Positions 24,708 to 33,728 are shown, numbered from the stretch's first letter. The stretch is DNA of 40,786 nucleotides from RGIG6353 sp964558655 (GCA_964558655.1 CAZLEX010000013.1:1-40786); one strand, 5' to 3'. Translations and numbers: made by a program. The notes: generated from the sequence alone by a model not told the origin.

Positions 24708-25762
24708 AAACCGAAATTGTACACATTGATCCATCAAGGGTTAATGATTACGAAAAAGAAATACAAAGAGCGGCCGAAATCATAAAAAGCGGAGGCCTTG
24801 TCGCATTCCCCACCGAAACGGTTTACGGTCTCGGAGCAAATGCACTTGATCCAAACGCTTCCGAAAAAATTTACAAAGCAAAGGGCAGACCTTCAGACAA
24901 CCCACTCATAGCCCATGTATCGAAGATTTCGGATTTTGAAAAATTTTGTGAAATAAATAATCCCGAATGGTTTAACTCTTTAGCCGCAGCATTTATTCCC
25001 GGTCCCATTACGGTAATTCAAAAAAAACGCAATTTTATTCCAGATACGGTTACGGCGGGACTTGATACTCTTGCCGTAAGATTTCCGGTACACACGGTCG
25101 CTCGTGCTCTTATTGACGCATCGGGAGTACCGATTGCCGCACCGTCTGCAAATCTCTCTGGAAAACCGAGTCCCACCCGTGCACAGCATGTCATCGATGA
25201 CATGGACGGACGAATCGACATGATAATAGATTCAGGAGAATGTTCAATAGGGGTTGAATCCACGATTGTACACATTTCCGGAGATGTTCCCAAACTTTTA
25301 CGACCGGGTGCAGTAACGCCGGAAATGTTACGCAGCGTTCTCGGACAAATCGAGTACGATCCGTGCATATTGAATCGGGTACAGGGTGATATCAAGCCTT
25401 TGGCGCCGGGCATGAAATACCGTCACTATGCTCCGAAAGCTCCTCTTATCGGAGTACGGGGCAAAGAAAGCCAAGTGCTCGAATATATGAAAAAGCAATG
25501 TACTGAATCCGGGGCCGCGATTCTTTGTTTCGATGAAGATTTAAAAGAACTTTTCGTGTGCAAAAATATAATGACACTCGGTTCTCGCACTGACAAAAAC
25601 GCTCATGCCAGAAATTTATTTGATAGGCTCCGTGCCTTTGACAAAATGCAAATCGAAAAAATTTACACAAGAATCCCAGAAGAAAGCGAACTTGATCTCG
25701 CTGTTGTAAACAGGCTTCTCAAAGCGTGCGGATACACAGTGATAGATCCGGAGAAAATATGA
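24704..25762 (+). CDS. L-threonylcarbamoyladenylate synthase, Sua5 type, 352 aa
   Basis: The enzyme makes threonylcarbamoyl-AMP from Thr, bicarbonate and ATP for the t6A37 modification of tRNAs reading ANN codons. The YrdC domain (about 15-205) shows GGLVAFPTETVYGLGANA, KAKGRPSDNPL and APSANLSGKPSPT. A C-terminal Sua5 domain (about 235-352) follows after KYRHYAPKAPL, making this the long Sua5 form rather than TsaC. It is coupled to prfA and coaE by 4-nt overlaps. Confidence 0.93.
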   Translation: MKTEIVHIDPSRVNDYEKEIQRAAEIIKSGGLVAFPTETVYGLGANALDPNASEKIYKAKGRPSDNPLIAHVSKISDFEKFCEINNPEWFNSLAAAFIPGPITVIQKKRNFIPDTVTAGLDTLAVRFPVHTVARALIDASGVPIAAPSANLSGKPSPTRAQHVIDDMDGRIDMIIDSGECSIGVESTIVHISGDVPKLLRPGAVTPEMLRSVLGQIEYDPCILNRVQGDIKPLAPGMKYRHYAPKAPLIGVRGKESQVLEYMKKQCTESGAAILCFDEDLKELFVCKNIMTLGSRTDKNAHARNLFDRLRAFDKMQIEKIYTRIPEESELDLAVVNRLLKACGYTVIDPEKI

Positions 25763-26352
25763 AAATAATAGGACTTTGCGGGCAAAGCGGTGCAGGAAAA
25801 ACCACAGCTCTCGCCGAATTTGAAAAAGCGGGTTTTGCCGTTATTGACTGCGACAAAATTTCAAAAGAAATCATGAAACCCGCCTCCGACTGTATTGCGG
25901 AACTTTCAGGTGCTTTCGGAACTGCCATAACCGACAGTAACGGTGCTCTCATACGGCAAAAACTCGCTGGTATTGCGTTTTCTTCTCCGGACAAACTTTC
26001 AAAACTCAATCGCATAACCCATAAATATATACTGTCGGAAATTTTCTCTTGTATTGAAAAATTCGAGTTGAACGGTTGCCGAACAACCGTCATCGATGCT
26101 CCGACGCTCTTCGAATCCGGTCTTGACAAAGCTTGTGAAATCACGCTCGCAATATGTGCAAAAAGCGAGACAAGAGTTGAACGGATAATAAAGCGTGACA
26201 ATATAAGTAGAGAACAGGCACTTGCCAGAATAAACCGTCAGATATCCGAAGAAACCCTCAAAGCCCTTGCCGATTGCGTAATATATAACGACGGTGATCT
26301 TGCATCTTTCAAATCGAAAATTTCAGAATTTATATGTAAAGTAGGAGAATAA
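25759..26352 (+). CDS. coaE: dephospho-CoA kinase, 197 aa
   Basis: CoaE phosphorylates the 3'-OH of dephospho-CoA in the last step of CoA synthesis. The P-loop GQSGAGKT (8-15), VIDCDKISKEIM near 28, and VIDAPTLFESGLDK (DxPLLFE-like) near 114 are visible, and the C-terminal ADCVIYNDGDL is typical. The ATG at 25759 follows GGAGA and overlaps the Sua5 stop; an ATG at 25726 is internal to the upstream gene. The first step of CoA synthesis is encoded at 36,945. Confidence 0.93.
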   Translation: MKIIGLCGQSGAGKTTALAEFEKAGFAVIDCDKISKEIMKPASDCIAELSGAFGTAITDSNGALIRQKLAGIAFSSPDKLSKLNRITHKYILSEIFSCIEKFELNGCRTTVIDAPTLFESGLDKACEITLAICAKSETRVERIIKRDNISREQALARINRQISEETLKALADCVIYNDGDLASFKSKISEFICKVGE

Positions 26353-26354
26353 AC

Positions 26355-26972
26355 TTGAGTAAAAGAAAACTGCGAACAGTGCCTAAACTTGTCATATGGA
26401 CAATTGTGCTGTTTATTGTATTTTTGTTTTTTTACGGAATAAAAAATACATTTTTTAAAAAAGATGCTTATCCGTTGAAATATTCCGATGAGGTCAGTCT
26501 CGCAAGTATTCAAACCGGAATTGACGAAGCGACACTGTATGCGGTCATCTACTGCGAAAGTTCTTTCAATCCGAATGCAATTTCAGTTTCAAACGCAGTC
26601 GGTCTCATGCAGATTTTGCCGTCAACATACATCGAAGTATCGAATGACACATGCGATGAGACTCAGGCAATTCAAAAATTGTACGATCCGAAAACAAATA
26701 TTTTAAGCGGTGCGGAATATCTTAAATATCTGCAAAACACACTTCAGGATTTTTTAACCGATAAAGACATGGTGTTTTCGTGGGAACTTGTACACGCGGC
26801 GTATCATGCAGGTATAGGAAATGTAATAACCTGGATTGAAAACGGACAAATCGGTTTTGATGAAAATTCCGAAATAAAATCTCTTCCCATAAAAAGTACG
26901 GAAAAATATGTTGAAAAAATCAGAAAAGTAAAAGCGGAATACATAAAAATTCTTGAAAAAACGGAGGAATAA
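26355..26972 (+). CDS. membrane-anchored lytic transglycosylase (SLT domain), 205 aa
   Basis: One N-terminal membrane helix (about 11-28) anchors an extracellular SLT/goose-lysozyme-type domain. YAVIYCESSFNPNAISVSNAVGLMQILPSTY contains the catalytic Glu68 and the GLMQ motif (83-86), and AYHAGIGNV matches the usual AYNAG. It should cleave peptidoglycan glycan strands. The start is TTG at 26355 with TAGGAG 7-8 nt upstream, 2 nt after coaE. Its place between CoA and peptidase genes is common in Clostridia. Confidence 0.9.
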   Translation: MSKRKLRTVPKLVIWTIVLFIVFLFFYGIKNTFFKKDAYPLKYSDEVSLASIQTGIDEATLYAVIYCESSFNPNAISVSNAVGLMQILPSTYIEVSNDTCDETQAIQKLYDPKTNILSGAEYLKYLQNTLQDFLTDKDMVFSWELVHAAYHAGIGNVITWIENGQIGFDENSEIKSLPIKSTEKYVEKIRKVKAEYIKILEKTEE

Positions 26973-26973
26973 T

Positions 26974-28365
26974 ATGGAATACAGAGAAATTGAAGAAAAG
27001 CTCGCATACAAGAGAAAAAACGGATATGATGTTCTTGCCGAAGAAGAATTGGCACTCGTCGAAAAATTTTCGGAAGATTACAAAAAATTTCTTGACTCGT
27101 CGAAAACAGAGCGTGAAGCGGTGGCTGAAAGTGAAAAGATTGCCATACTCAACGGGTTTGAAAAATATGACAGCGGTAAAAGCTATAAAGAAGGAGATAA
27201 GATTTATAAGATAAACCGTGACAAGAGCATAATTCTCGTGTGTTTCGGTGAAAAGCCGATTTCCGAAGGGATAAATATTGCTGCGGCACACATCGACTCT
27301 CCGCGTCTTGACCTTAAACCCTGCCCTGTGTACGAGGCGTCCGATATAGCTTATTTCAAAACACATTATTACGGCGGAATAAAAAAATATCAATGGACAA
27401 CCCTCCCCCTTGCACTTCACGGTACGGTTATTAAAGAAAACGGAGAAAGCGTTAAAATATGTATCGGAGAAAATGACAGCGATCCGATTTTTTACATTAC
27501 AGATCTTTTACCGCATCTTGGGGCTGATCAAATGAAGAAAACCTTGTCGGAAGCAATACCGGCAGAAACACTGAATGCGATCATAGGCACATCGAGATGT
27601 AACGGGGAGAGTTCCGAACGGGTAAAACTGTACACTTTATTTAAAATTTACGAAAGTTACGGAATTACGGAAAGAGACTTTATGAGTGCCGAACTTTCTT
27701 TGGTTCCGTCTCTCAAAGCAAGAGATATCGGATTTGACAAAAGTCTTATCGCAGCATACGGACATGACGACAGAGTATGTGCATATCCGGCATTGCGTGC
27801 GATAACCGATACCGTTCCGACACGCACTTCCGTAGTATGCCTAACCGATAAAGAAGAGACGGGAAGTGACGGCACAACCGGGCTTAACAGCAATTATCTG
27901 TACGATTTTATAACCGTTCTCGCAAATAAACACGGTGCTTGCCCTCAAGAAGTTTTCGAGCGTTCCTCCTGCCTTTCGGCAGATGTTAATGCTGCTTACG
28001 ATCCGGATTACGCTGAAGTTTACGAAAAAAACAATTCCTCGTATATCAACTGCGGAACCGTAATAACAAAGTATACGGGAGCCAGAGGCAAAAGTTCAAC
28101 ATCAGACGCATCAGCTGAATTTATGGGGAAAATAATACGCATTTTCAACAAAAACGGAATACTTTGGCAAACCGGTGAGCTCGGTCGCATTGATATAGGA
28201 GGCGGAGGAACGGTTGCAAAATATGTTGCAAACCGTAACATCGATACCGTCGATCTCGGCGTCGCGGTTCTTTCCATGCACGCTCCATGTGAAGCGGTTT
28301 CCAAAATAGATATATATGAAACTTACAAAGCGATTTCGGCTTTTTTCAAGGACTGTGAACGATGA
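26974..28365 (+). CDS. M18 family aminopeptidase, 463 aa
   Basis: A cytoplasmic dinuclear zinc aminopeptidase of the M18 family (aspartyl aminopeptidase-like). Metal ligands can be assigned to AAHIDSP (His106), GHDDR (Asp265), DKEETGSDG (Glu294, Glu295), SADVN (Asp337) and SMHAPCE (His436). HIDSPRLDLKP is family-typical. The ATG at 26974 follows CGGAGGA; an upstream start at 26953 lies in the previous gene. A 4-nt overlap links it to the U32 gene. Substrate preference for acidic N-termini is inferred from the family. Confidence 0.93.
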   Translation: MEYREIEEKLAYKRKNGYDVLAEEELALVEKFSEDYKKFLDSSKTEREAVAESEKIAILNGFEKYDSGKSYKEGDKIYKINRDKSIILVCFGEKPISEGINIAAAHIDSPRLDLKPCPVYEASDIAYFKTHYYGGIKKYQWTTLPLALHGTVIKENGESVKICIGENDSDPIFYITDLLPHLGADQMKKTLSEAIPAETLNAIIGTSRCNGESSERVKLYTLFKIYESYGITERDFMSAELSLVPSLKARDIGFDKSLIAAYGHDDRVCAYPALRAITDTVPTRTSVVCLTDKEETGSDGTTGLNSNYLYDFITVLANKHGACPQEVFERSSCLSADVNAAYDPDYAEVYEKNNSSYINCGTVITKYTGARGKSSTSDASAEFMGKIIRIFNKNGILWQTGELGRIDIGGGGTVAKYVANRNIDTVDLGVAVLSMHAPCEAVSKIDIYETYKAISAFFKDCER

Positions 28366-29582
28366 AAAAGCCGGAAATACTTTCGCCTGCGGGCAATTTT
28401 GAAAAATTACGATTTGCCGAACTTTACGGAGCAGACGCTGTCTATTTTGCCGGTGAACGCTTCGGAATGCGTGCCATGGCCGACAATTTTTCCAAAGATG
28501 AAATCTGTCGGGCTTGCGACTATCTTCATGCTCGTCAAAAAAAAGCTTATATAACAATAAACACAATGCCTCGTTCATCGGAAATATCATTGCTTGAAGA
28601 ATTTTTGGAAACGGTAGAGGAAGCACATACAGATGCGGTCATCGTCGCCGATCTCGGTGTTTTCAATATAGTCCGCAAGCGTTTGAAAAACACGGATATT
28701 CATATTTCCACGCAAGCTGCCGGCATGAATTGGGCGGCCTGCCGTATGTGGCATGAATTGGGAGCAAAGCGTATTGTCCTTGCACGCGAACTGTCACTTG
28801 ACGATGTTGCTGATATTCGAGCAAAAACTCCGGCAGATTTGGAGCTTGAAGCGTTCGTACACGGAGCCATGTGTGTCTCCGTTTCGGGAAGGTGTATGCT
28901 ATCGGAGTATTACACCGGAAGGGATGCAAACCGGGGCGTATGTGCACAGCCATGTCGATGGATATACAAATTTGCGGAAGAAAAGCGTCCGGACGATGTT
29001 TTAACGGCAATGGTATATCCGGAAGGTACTTATATTTTCGGTTCCAAAGACATGAATATGATAGAGTATGTCGGCAAATTGGCGGAAACGGGCATAGATT
29101 CGTTTAAAATCGAAGGTCGAATGAAAAGTGCCTATTACACTGCAACCGTTACAAATTCATACCGTATCGCTCTCGATGCGTGGTACAACGGAACACTGAA
29201 TGACGAACTTTTAAGTGCACTTAAAGCAGAACTCGATTCCGTATCGCACAGAGAGTATTGTACGGGTTACTGGTTTACATCACCCGAAACAGAATCCAAC
29301 ATTGCGTCTGATCCGGGATATCAAAGGGAAAAAGCATTTCTGGCAACCGTTGAATCTTACAATCCGTCGACGCACCGTGCTCTTTGCCGTCAAAGAAATA
29401 AAATGTGCCAAAACGACAGCGTGGAACTGGTTTCTCCCGGCAAGCTGTCATCATCTCTCAAAATAAATGCAATTTATGACGGAAGCGGAAAAAAAATCGA
29501 GTCTACACCGCACGCGAATATGCTTTTTGAAATAGATACGGATATTCAGCTCTCTCAAGGAGACATAATACGCGGAAAATAA
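28362..29582 (+). CDS. peptidase U32 family protein (TrhP-like), 406 aa
   Basis: The start KKPEILSPAGNFEKLRFAELYGADAVYF and the U32 signature EAFVHGAMCVSVSGRCMLS (about 167-185) define the family. The conserved cysteines of this signature and CAQPCRW are present. The YegQ/TrhP subgroup, including B. subtilis YrrN/YrrO, is needed for prephenate-dependent 5-hydroxyuridine formation in tRNA, so a tRNA-modification role is more likely than proteolysis. The gene is the last of the prfA-led operon. Confidence 0.88.
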   Translation: MKKPEILSPAGNFEKLRFAELYGADAVYFAGERFGMRAMADNFSKDEICRACDYLHARQKKAYITINTMPRSSEISLLEEFLETVEEAHTDAVIVADLGVFNIVRKRLKNTDIHISTQAAGMNWAACRMWHELGAKRIVLARELSLDDVADIRAKTPADLELEAFVHGAMCVSVSGRCMLSEYYTGRDANRGVCAQPCRWIYKFAEEKRPDDVLTAMVYPEGTYIFGSKDMNMIEYVGKLAETGIDSFKIEGRMKSAYYTATVTNSYRIALDAWYNGTLNDELLSALKAELDSVSHREYCTGYWFTSPETESNIASDPGYQREKAFLATVESYNPSTHRALCRQRNKMCQNDSVELVSPGKLSSSLKINAIYDGSGKKIESTPHANMLFEIDTDIQLSQGDIIRGK

Positions 29583-29746
29583 AAAGTATTTATCGAAAAT
29601 TTTATTTCAAAAAATAGCAAATTTGTTATTTACAAATATTTGTTTCGGTATTATAATGTAAGGGTGAGAAGCTTGCCGTATTAGCTTTAAAACACAGGCA
29701 ATATAAAGTACCGAACAGAAAAAGTGTTACATTTACAGAGGTACAT
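29583..29746 (+). promoter_or_regulatory. intergenic region with the tagA-tmk-Gfo/Idh promoter
   Basis: TTTACA (29629-29634), a 17-bp spacer and TATAAT (29652-29657) give a good promoter. The leader is about 83 nt before the glycosyltransferase ATG. I see no clear terminator for the upstream U32 gene. Confidence 0.75.
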
Positions 29747-30490
29747 ATGAACAAAATAACCGTACGAGGTATCAATTTTGACAATGTTACACCGACGGAA
29801 GCGGTCGAAATTTGCGAAAATTTTGTCAAAAATTCCATTCAGGCAGCCGTTTTTACTCCAAACGCCGAAATAGTTCAAATGGCTCTGAAAAACAAAAATT
29901 TTCAAGAAATAATAAATTCTGCGGAATTTATCGTTCCTGACGGTGCCGGAGTAGTACTTGCTTCAAAAATACTCAAAAAGAAGTTAAAATCCAAAGTAGC
30001 GGGTGTGGAGCTTGCGGAAAATCTCGTTGCGAGGTCTGACAAAAGCGGTATTAAATTTTTTTTCTACGGTTCTTCTCCTGATGCGGGCAACGGTAAAAGT
30101 GTTGCCGAAACCGCAAAGGAAAAACTTATAGAAAAATATCCTTATGCCGAAATTGTCGGCACAAGTGACGGATATATCAAGCCTGAAGAGACAGACGCTT
30201 TGATTGAAAAAATAAATTCAAGCGGTGCCGATGCGGTTTTTGTATGTCTCGGAGTACCGAAACAGGAATATTGGATATATGAAAACCGTCATAAACTTTC
30301 GGCAAAGCTGATAATAGGTCTCGGAGGGAGTCTTGATGTATTTGCCGGTGTTGTGAAAAGGGCACCGAAAATATTTATAAAGCTCAATCTCGAATGGTTT
30401 TACAGGCTAATCAAAGAGCCTAAAAGGATAGGCCGTATGATGAACATACCGAAATTCCTTATTTCAACGATTTTTTCAAAAAAGGAGTGA
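29747..30490 (+). CDS. WecG/TagA/CpsF family (GT26) glycosyltransferase, 247 aa
   Basis: A GT26 enzyme, most likely N-acetylglucosaminyldiphosphoundecaprenol N-acetyl-mannosaminyltransferase, acting on lipid II-like carriers at the inner face of the membrane. FTPNAEIV with Thr37 and VPDGAGVV with Asp65 are at the positions known for TagA catalysis. CLGVPKQEYWI and GLGGSLDVFAG, then APKIFIKLNLEWFYRL, complete the signature. GAGGT precedes the ATG. The acceptor glycan is unknown; a wall polymer such as teichoic acid is inferred. Confidence 0.92.
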   Translation: MNKITVRGINFDNVTPTEAVEICENFVKNSIQAAVFTPNAEIVQMALKNKNFQEIINSAEFIVPDGAGVVLASKILKKKLKSKVAGVELAENLVARSDKSGIKFFFYGSSPDAGNGKSVAETAKEKLIEKYPYAEIVGTSDGYIKPEETDALIEKINSSGADAVFVCLGVPKQEYWIYENRHKLSAKLIIGLGGSLDVFAGVVKRAPKIFIKLNLEWFYRLIKEPKRIGRMMNIPKFLISTIFSKKE

Positions 30491-30494
30491 AAAA

Positions 30495-31184
30495 GTGGGA
30501 ATACTTATCACAATTGACGGACTTGACGGTTCGGGCAAACAAACTCAGTCCGAGCTTCTTTTTGAAAAATTGAAACTCGACGGTTTTAAAGCACGGCTCA
30601 TATCTTTTCCGAATTATGAAAGCCCCTCAAGTTCTTTGGTAAAAATGTATCTTAGCGGAGAATTTTCAAAAGATCCGGATTTCGTTAACGCTTATGCCGC
30701 ATCGTCGTTTTTTGCGGTAGACAGATACGCGGGATTTGCATCGGATTGGAAACGGGACTGGGATAACGGAACAATTATAATTGCCAACAGATACACCACC
30801 GCCAATGCCATACATCAGCTTACAAAACTTCCCGATGAAAGAAGAGAAGAATTTCTTTCGTGGCTCTGCGATTTTGAATTCGGAAAGTTGGCTTTGCCTG
30901 CACCGAATATGACTTTTTTTCTTGAGGTACCGGTAGAAACCAGCCTTGCTCTTATTGAAAAAAGGCATAATGACACCGGACGGACAATTGACATACACGA
31001 AAACTCATCTCATTTAAAGCGTGCGTATTCAGCGGCTCTGTTTTCGGCACAAAAACTTTCCTGGATTACCGTTCACTGTACAAATGACGGTATTATGAGG
31101 GACAGAGAAGACATTTCTTCTGAAATTTATTCAAAAGTAAAAAATTTTTTAAATACACATGAAAGGAAACAAAAAAATGATTAG
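30495..31184 (+). CDS. thymidylate kinase-like protein, 229 aa
   Basis: P-loop GLDGSGKQT (9-17), the substrate-binding SFPNYESP and the DR-like ANRYTTANA are present, as in dTMP kinases, which make dTDP for DNA synthesis. The lid region reads KRHNDTGRTIDIHE rather than the common LID sequence, and the protein is about 15-20 residues longer than standard Tmk. It begins with GTG at 30495 after AAAGGAG. It may be the true Tmk or a paralogue; no other tmk is in this window. Confidence 0.82.
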   Translation: MGILITIDGLDGSGKQTQSELLFEKLKLDGFKARLISFPNYESPSSSLVKMYLSGEFSKDPDFVNAYAASSFFAVDRYAGFASDWKRDWDNGTIIIANRYTTANAIHQLTKLPDERREEFLSWLCDFEFGKLALPAPNMTFFLEVPVETSLALIEKRHNDTGRTIDIHENSSHLKRAYSAALFSAQKLSWITVHCTNDGIMRDREDISSEIYSKVKNFLNTHERKQKND

Positions 31185-32196
31185 AGCAGCAGTTATAGGA
31201 CTGGGTTCAATGGGAAGAGGCCATTTCATGGTCTACAAAAGACTCATGAAAGAGGGTTATCCGGTCGAACTTGTCGCACTTTGCGATATCGACAAAACAC
31301 AGTTCGAACAGGCAACTACCGAAACAAATCTTGATGAATTCAAGAAAAACAACGATTTCAATTTCAGCGATTTCCATCTCTACACAGATGTAGACGAAAT
31401 GATTGAAAAAGAAAATCTTGATTTTGTTTCAATCGCGGCTCCGACATATGAGCATTATTCCCTTGCCTGCAAATGTCTTAATGCGGGAATAAATGTGCTT
31501 TGCGAAAAGCCGATGGCAAACAACCTCAACCATTGCCGAATCATGATTGAAGCGGCAAAGAAATCGGGCAAAAAATTTATGATAGGTCAGTGCCTCAGAT
31601 TTCAGGAAGACTACCGTTACATAAAGGAATGTATTGATAAAGGAACTTTCGGCAAAGTTTTGGGAGCATTTCTTTATCGCGGCGGTTCTCCCGTTACAAA
31701 GATGTGGTTCCGTAACCTTACGCTCGGAGGCGGTGCGATTTTCGATCAGCACATTCACGATGTAGATATGGTAAATGAACTTTTCGGTATGCCTCGTGCG
31801 GTTCAGTCGGTGGGAGCTGTCGGAATTCAAGGTGACGGATACGATTTTGTATCCACCAACTATATTTACGACGACAATATCATGGTAAACGCACAAAACC
31901 GCTGGATTGACTATAAACTCGGCTTTGAATCCGGTTATCGCTTTACTTTTGAAAAAGCGTCAATCGTCAGAGACGAAAACGGTTTCAGAGTATTTGCAAA
32001 AGACACAACCGACATTACTCCCGATGTTAAATTAGACAGCCCGTATTACAACGAGATAAAAGCACTCCTTGATGCCGTTATCAACGACACACCCGTTCCT
32101 GTGGAAAACAGACCGGAATCCACCATGGATACAATCCGTCTGGCACTCGCGGAGATTGAATCCTGCGACAACGGCGGTGCAGTTGTAGAACTTTAA
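31177..32196 (+). CDS. Gfo/Idh/MocA family oxidoreductase, first of a tandem pair, 339 aa
   Basis: An NAD(P)-dependent sugar or inositol-type dehydrogenase. The Rossmann motif VIGLGSMGRGH (about 6-16) and the family CEKPMA motif are clear. GGGAIFDQHIHDVDMVN contains the usual D-x3-H pair. The ATG at 31177 follows GAAAGGAAAC and overlaps the upstream stop by 8 nt. It is strikingly similar to its neighbour at 32,213. Substrate is unknown; sugar metabolism linked to the cell wall is one possibility given tagA upstream. Confidence 0.9.
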   Translation: MIRAAVIGLGSMGRGHFMVYKRLMKEGYPVELVALCDIDKTQFEQATTETNLDEFKKNNDFNFSDFHLYTDVDEMIEKENLDFVSIAAPTYEHYSLACKCLNAGINVLCEKPMANNLNHCRIMIEAAKKSGKKFMIGQCLRFQEDYRYIKECIDKGTFGKVLGAFLYRGGSPVTKMWFRNLTLGGGAIFDQHIHDVDMVNELFGMPRAVQSVGAVGIQGDGYDFVSTNYIYDDNIMVNAQNRWIDYKLGFESGYRFTFEKASIVRDENGFRVFAKDTTDITPDVKLDSPYYNEIKALLDAVINDTPVPVENRPESTMDTIRLALAEIESCDNGGAVVEL

Positions 32197-32212
32197 TAAA
32201 GGAGAAAAGATT

Positions 32213-33274
32213 ATGAAAAAAATTCGTTTAGGTCTTATCGGTCTCGGTGCCATGGGCATGGGACATTTCAATACTTATGTTCAACTTATGAATGAGGGAT
32301 TCCCGATTGAATTGGTCGCACTCTGCGATATGGACGGGAGAAAATTCGAGTCAACGGAAAACAAAGATACAAATTTAAAAGAATTCAAAGACAGCAAAGT
32401 TGATTTTTCTCCTTACCGTTGCTACATAAAATATGAAGAAATGATTGAAAAAGAAAATTTGGATATGGTTTCGGTAGTTGTTCCGACATTTCTTCACTAT
32501 GAAATTACGGTTTATGCTCTCAATCACGGACTTCATGTACTTTGCGAGAAGCCGATGGCTCTTTCGGACAAGCTTTGCAAAATCATGATTGACACAGCCG
32601 AAAAGAACGGCAAAAGACTTATGGTAGGTCAGTGCCTCAGATTTTGGGGTGAATATGTTGCCGCAAAAGAAATTATCGACAGTGGCAAATACGGTAAAGT
32701 TATCGGTGCCCGCTTTTATCGCGGCGGTCAAAATCCTGCATCTCCTTGGTTCTTCGAACGCCATAAGGGTGGCGGTGCTCTCTTTGACCAGCACATTCAC
32801 GATGTCGACATGGTTAACTGGCTGTTCGGTATGCCTCGTGCAGTATCGGCAATAGGTGCTGTTGGCATACCCGGTTCGGGATACGACATTGTTTCCGCGA
32901 ATTACATCTATGATGACGGAAAAGCTGTAACAACTCAAGATGACTGGATGAACTTCACACCTGAGTTTAAGATGGAATTCCGTATTAATCTCGAAAAAGC
33001 CACCATTTACTATGATTCAACCGGATTTCATGTATATACCGACGAAAAAGCCGGAGTTGAATATGATCTTTTCATGGCTAAAGCCGAAAATGAAGTCACT
33101 CCCGAATTTGTCTCCGGTTTGGGATATTACAACGAGATTAAGTATTTTGTAAACTCAATTCTCAATGATACCGAAAACACGGTAAATCCTCCCACAGATT
33201 CAATGAATACCATAAAAATTGCTCTGGCGGAAATAAAATCGTGCGACTTAAATGGAAAAGTTATAGAGCTTTAA
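32213..33274 (+). CDS. Gfo/Idh/MocA family oxidoreductase, second of a tandem pair, 353 aa
   Basis: A paralogue of the preceding gene: the same GLGAMGMGH nucleotide motif, VALCDMD, EEMIEKENLD, CEKPMA, MVGQCLRFWGEY and GGGALFDQHIHDVDMVNWLFGMPRAV. It has an extra segment near the C-terminus (YTDEKAGVEYDLFMAKAENE). AAAGGAG precedes the ATG, 16 nt after the first copy. The pair probably arose by duplication and may form a hetero-oligomer or act on related substrates. It is the last host gene before the decayed island. Confidence 0.9.
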   Translation: MKKIRLGLIGLGAMGMGHFNTYVQLMNEGFPIELVALCDMDGRKFESTENKDTNLKEFKDSKVDFSPYRCYIKYEEMIEKENLDMVSVVVPTFLHYEITVYALNHGLHVLCEKPMALSDKLCKIMIDTAEKNGKRLMVGQCLRFWGEYVAAKEIIDSGKYGKVIGARFYRGGQNPASPWFFERHKGGGALFDQHIHDVDMVNWLFGMPRAVSAIGAVGIPGSGYDIVSANYIYDDGKAVTTQDDWMNFTPEFKMEFRINLEKATIYYDSTGFHVYTDEKAGVEYDLFMAKAENEVTPEFVSGLGYYNEIKYFVNSILNDTENTVNPPTDSMNTIKIALAEIKSCDLNGKVIEL

Positions 33275-33367
33275 AATCAGCCTAAACCGACCTGTCGCAT
33301 TTATTACATTATCATAACCACCCATCAAATGAACTTATCAAATAAAAGAGATATTAAAAACCACAGT
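33275..33367. other. left boundary of decayed accessory region
   Basis: Short noncoding AT-rich stretch between the second Gfo/Idh gene and the transposase remnant. No terminator or clear inverted terminal repeat is visible; any IS end here would need comparison with intact relatives. Confidence 0.3.
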
Positions 33368-33617
33368 TTATTCAACCCTCTGTTCAGTTCTGTACTGAAC
33401 AGAGGGTTGGTAATTTAATTTGTATGATAGCCTTTCGTTATTAAAGTAATGAACATAATTGTCAATGTTATCCATTCGTTTAAGGATTCAATTATTGGAT
33501 TGTCAGTCGGTTTTACTGCTCTTGACATAGAGCGTTTAATATTAGTATAATATTTATGGGTTTGATATAACCCTGATGAAGAGCAAACGCTATCTTGATC
33601 TATGTGCAAAGTGACTG
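33368..33617 (-). pseudogene. IS3-type transposase C-terminal remnant (rve domain)
   Basis: Minus-strand reading gives LHIDQDSVCSSSGLYQTHK, SMSRAVKPTDNPIIESLNEW, then in another frame IDNYVHYFNNERLSYKLNYQ and PSVQYRTEQ. These are the DDE integrase-core tail of IS3-family transposases (expected HSDQGS, DNxxxES, YNNERxxxxLNY). A small deletion with a frame change after LNEWI, a stop, and loss of the whole N-terminal part show it is dead. It is flanked by unrelated fragments at about 33,620. No inverted repeats or target duplications are found by eye. Confidence 0.82.
33373..33409. terminator. perfect 16-bp hairpin at the transposase end
   Basis: CAACCCTCTGTTCAGT (33373-33388) pairs exactly with 33394-33409 around a 5-nt loop. 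It lies within the last codons of the transposase remnant. There is no clean U-tract, so it may be a structural part of the IS end or a weak terminator for the Gfo/Idh operon. Confidence 0.55.
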
Positions 33618-33728
33618 GGTAGCTATGCTATTGACTGTTTTACGCCGAGTGCAACACCGGAAGTTGTCAATGGTAAGGTTGTTGCAAAAAAATACCTCAC
33701 TTCCGTCAATGTGCTTTTTAAGCATTAA
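33618..33728 (+). pseudogene. small coding fragment, gene unknown
   Basis: The plus frame reads GSYAIDCFTPSATPEVV and continues NGKVVAKKYLTSVNVLFKH before a stop. The peptide looks like natural protein rather than random translation, but it has no start and begins where the transposase remnant ends. Probably the 3' end of a destroyed gene. Confidence 0.35.
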
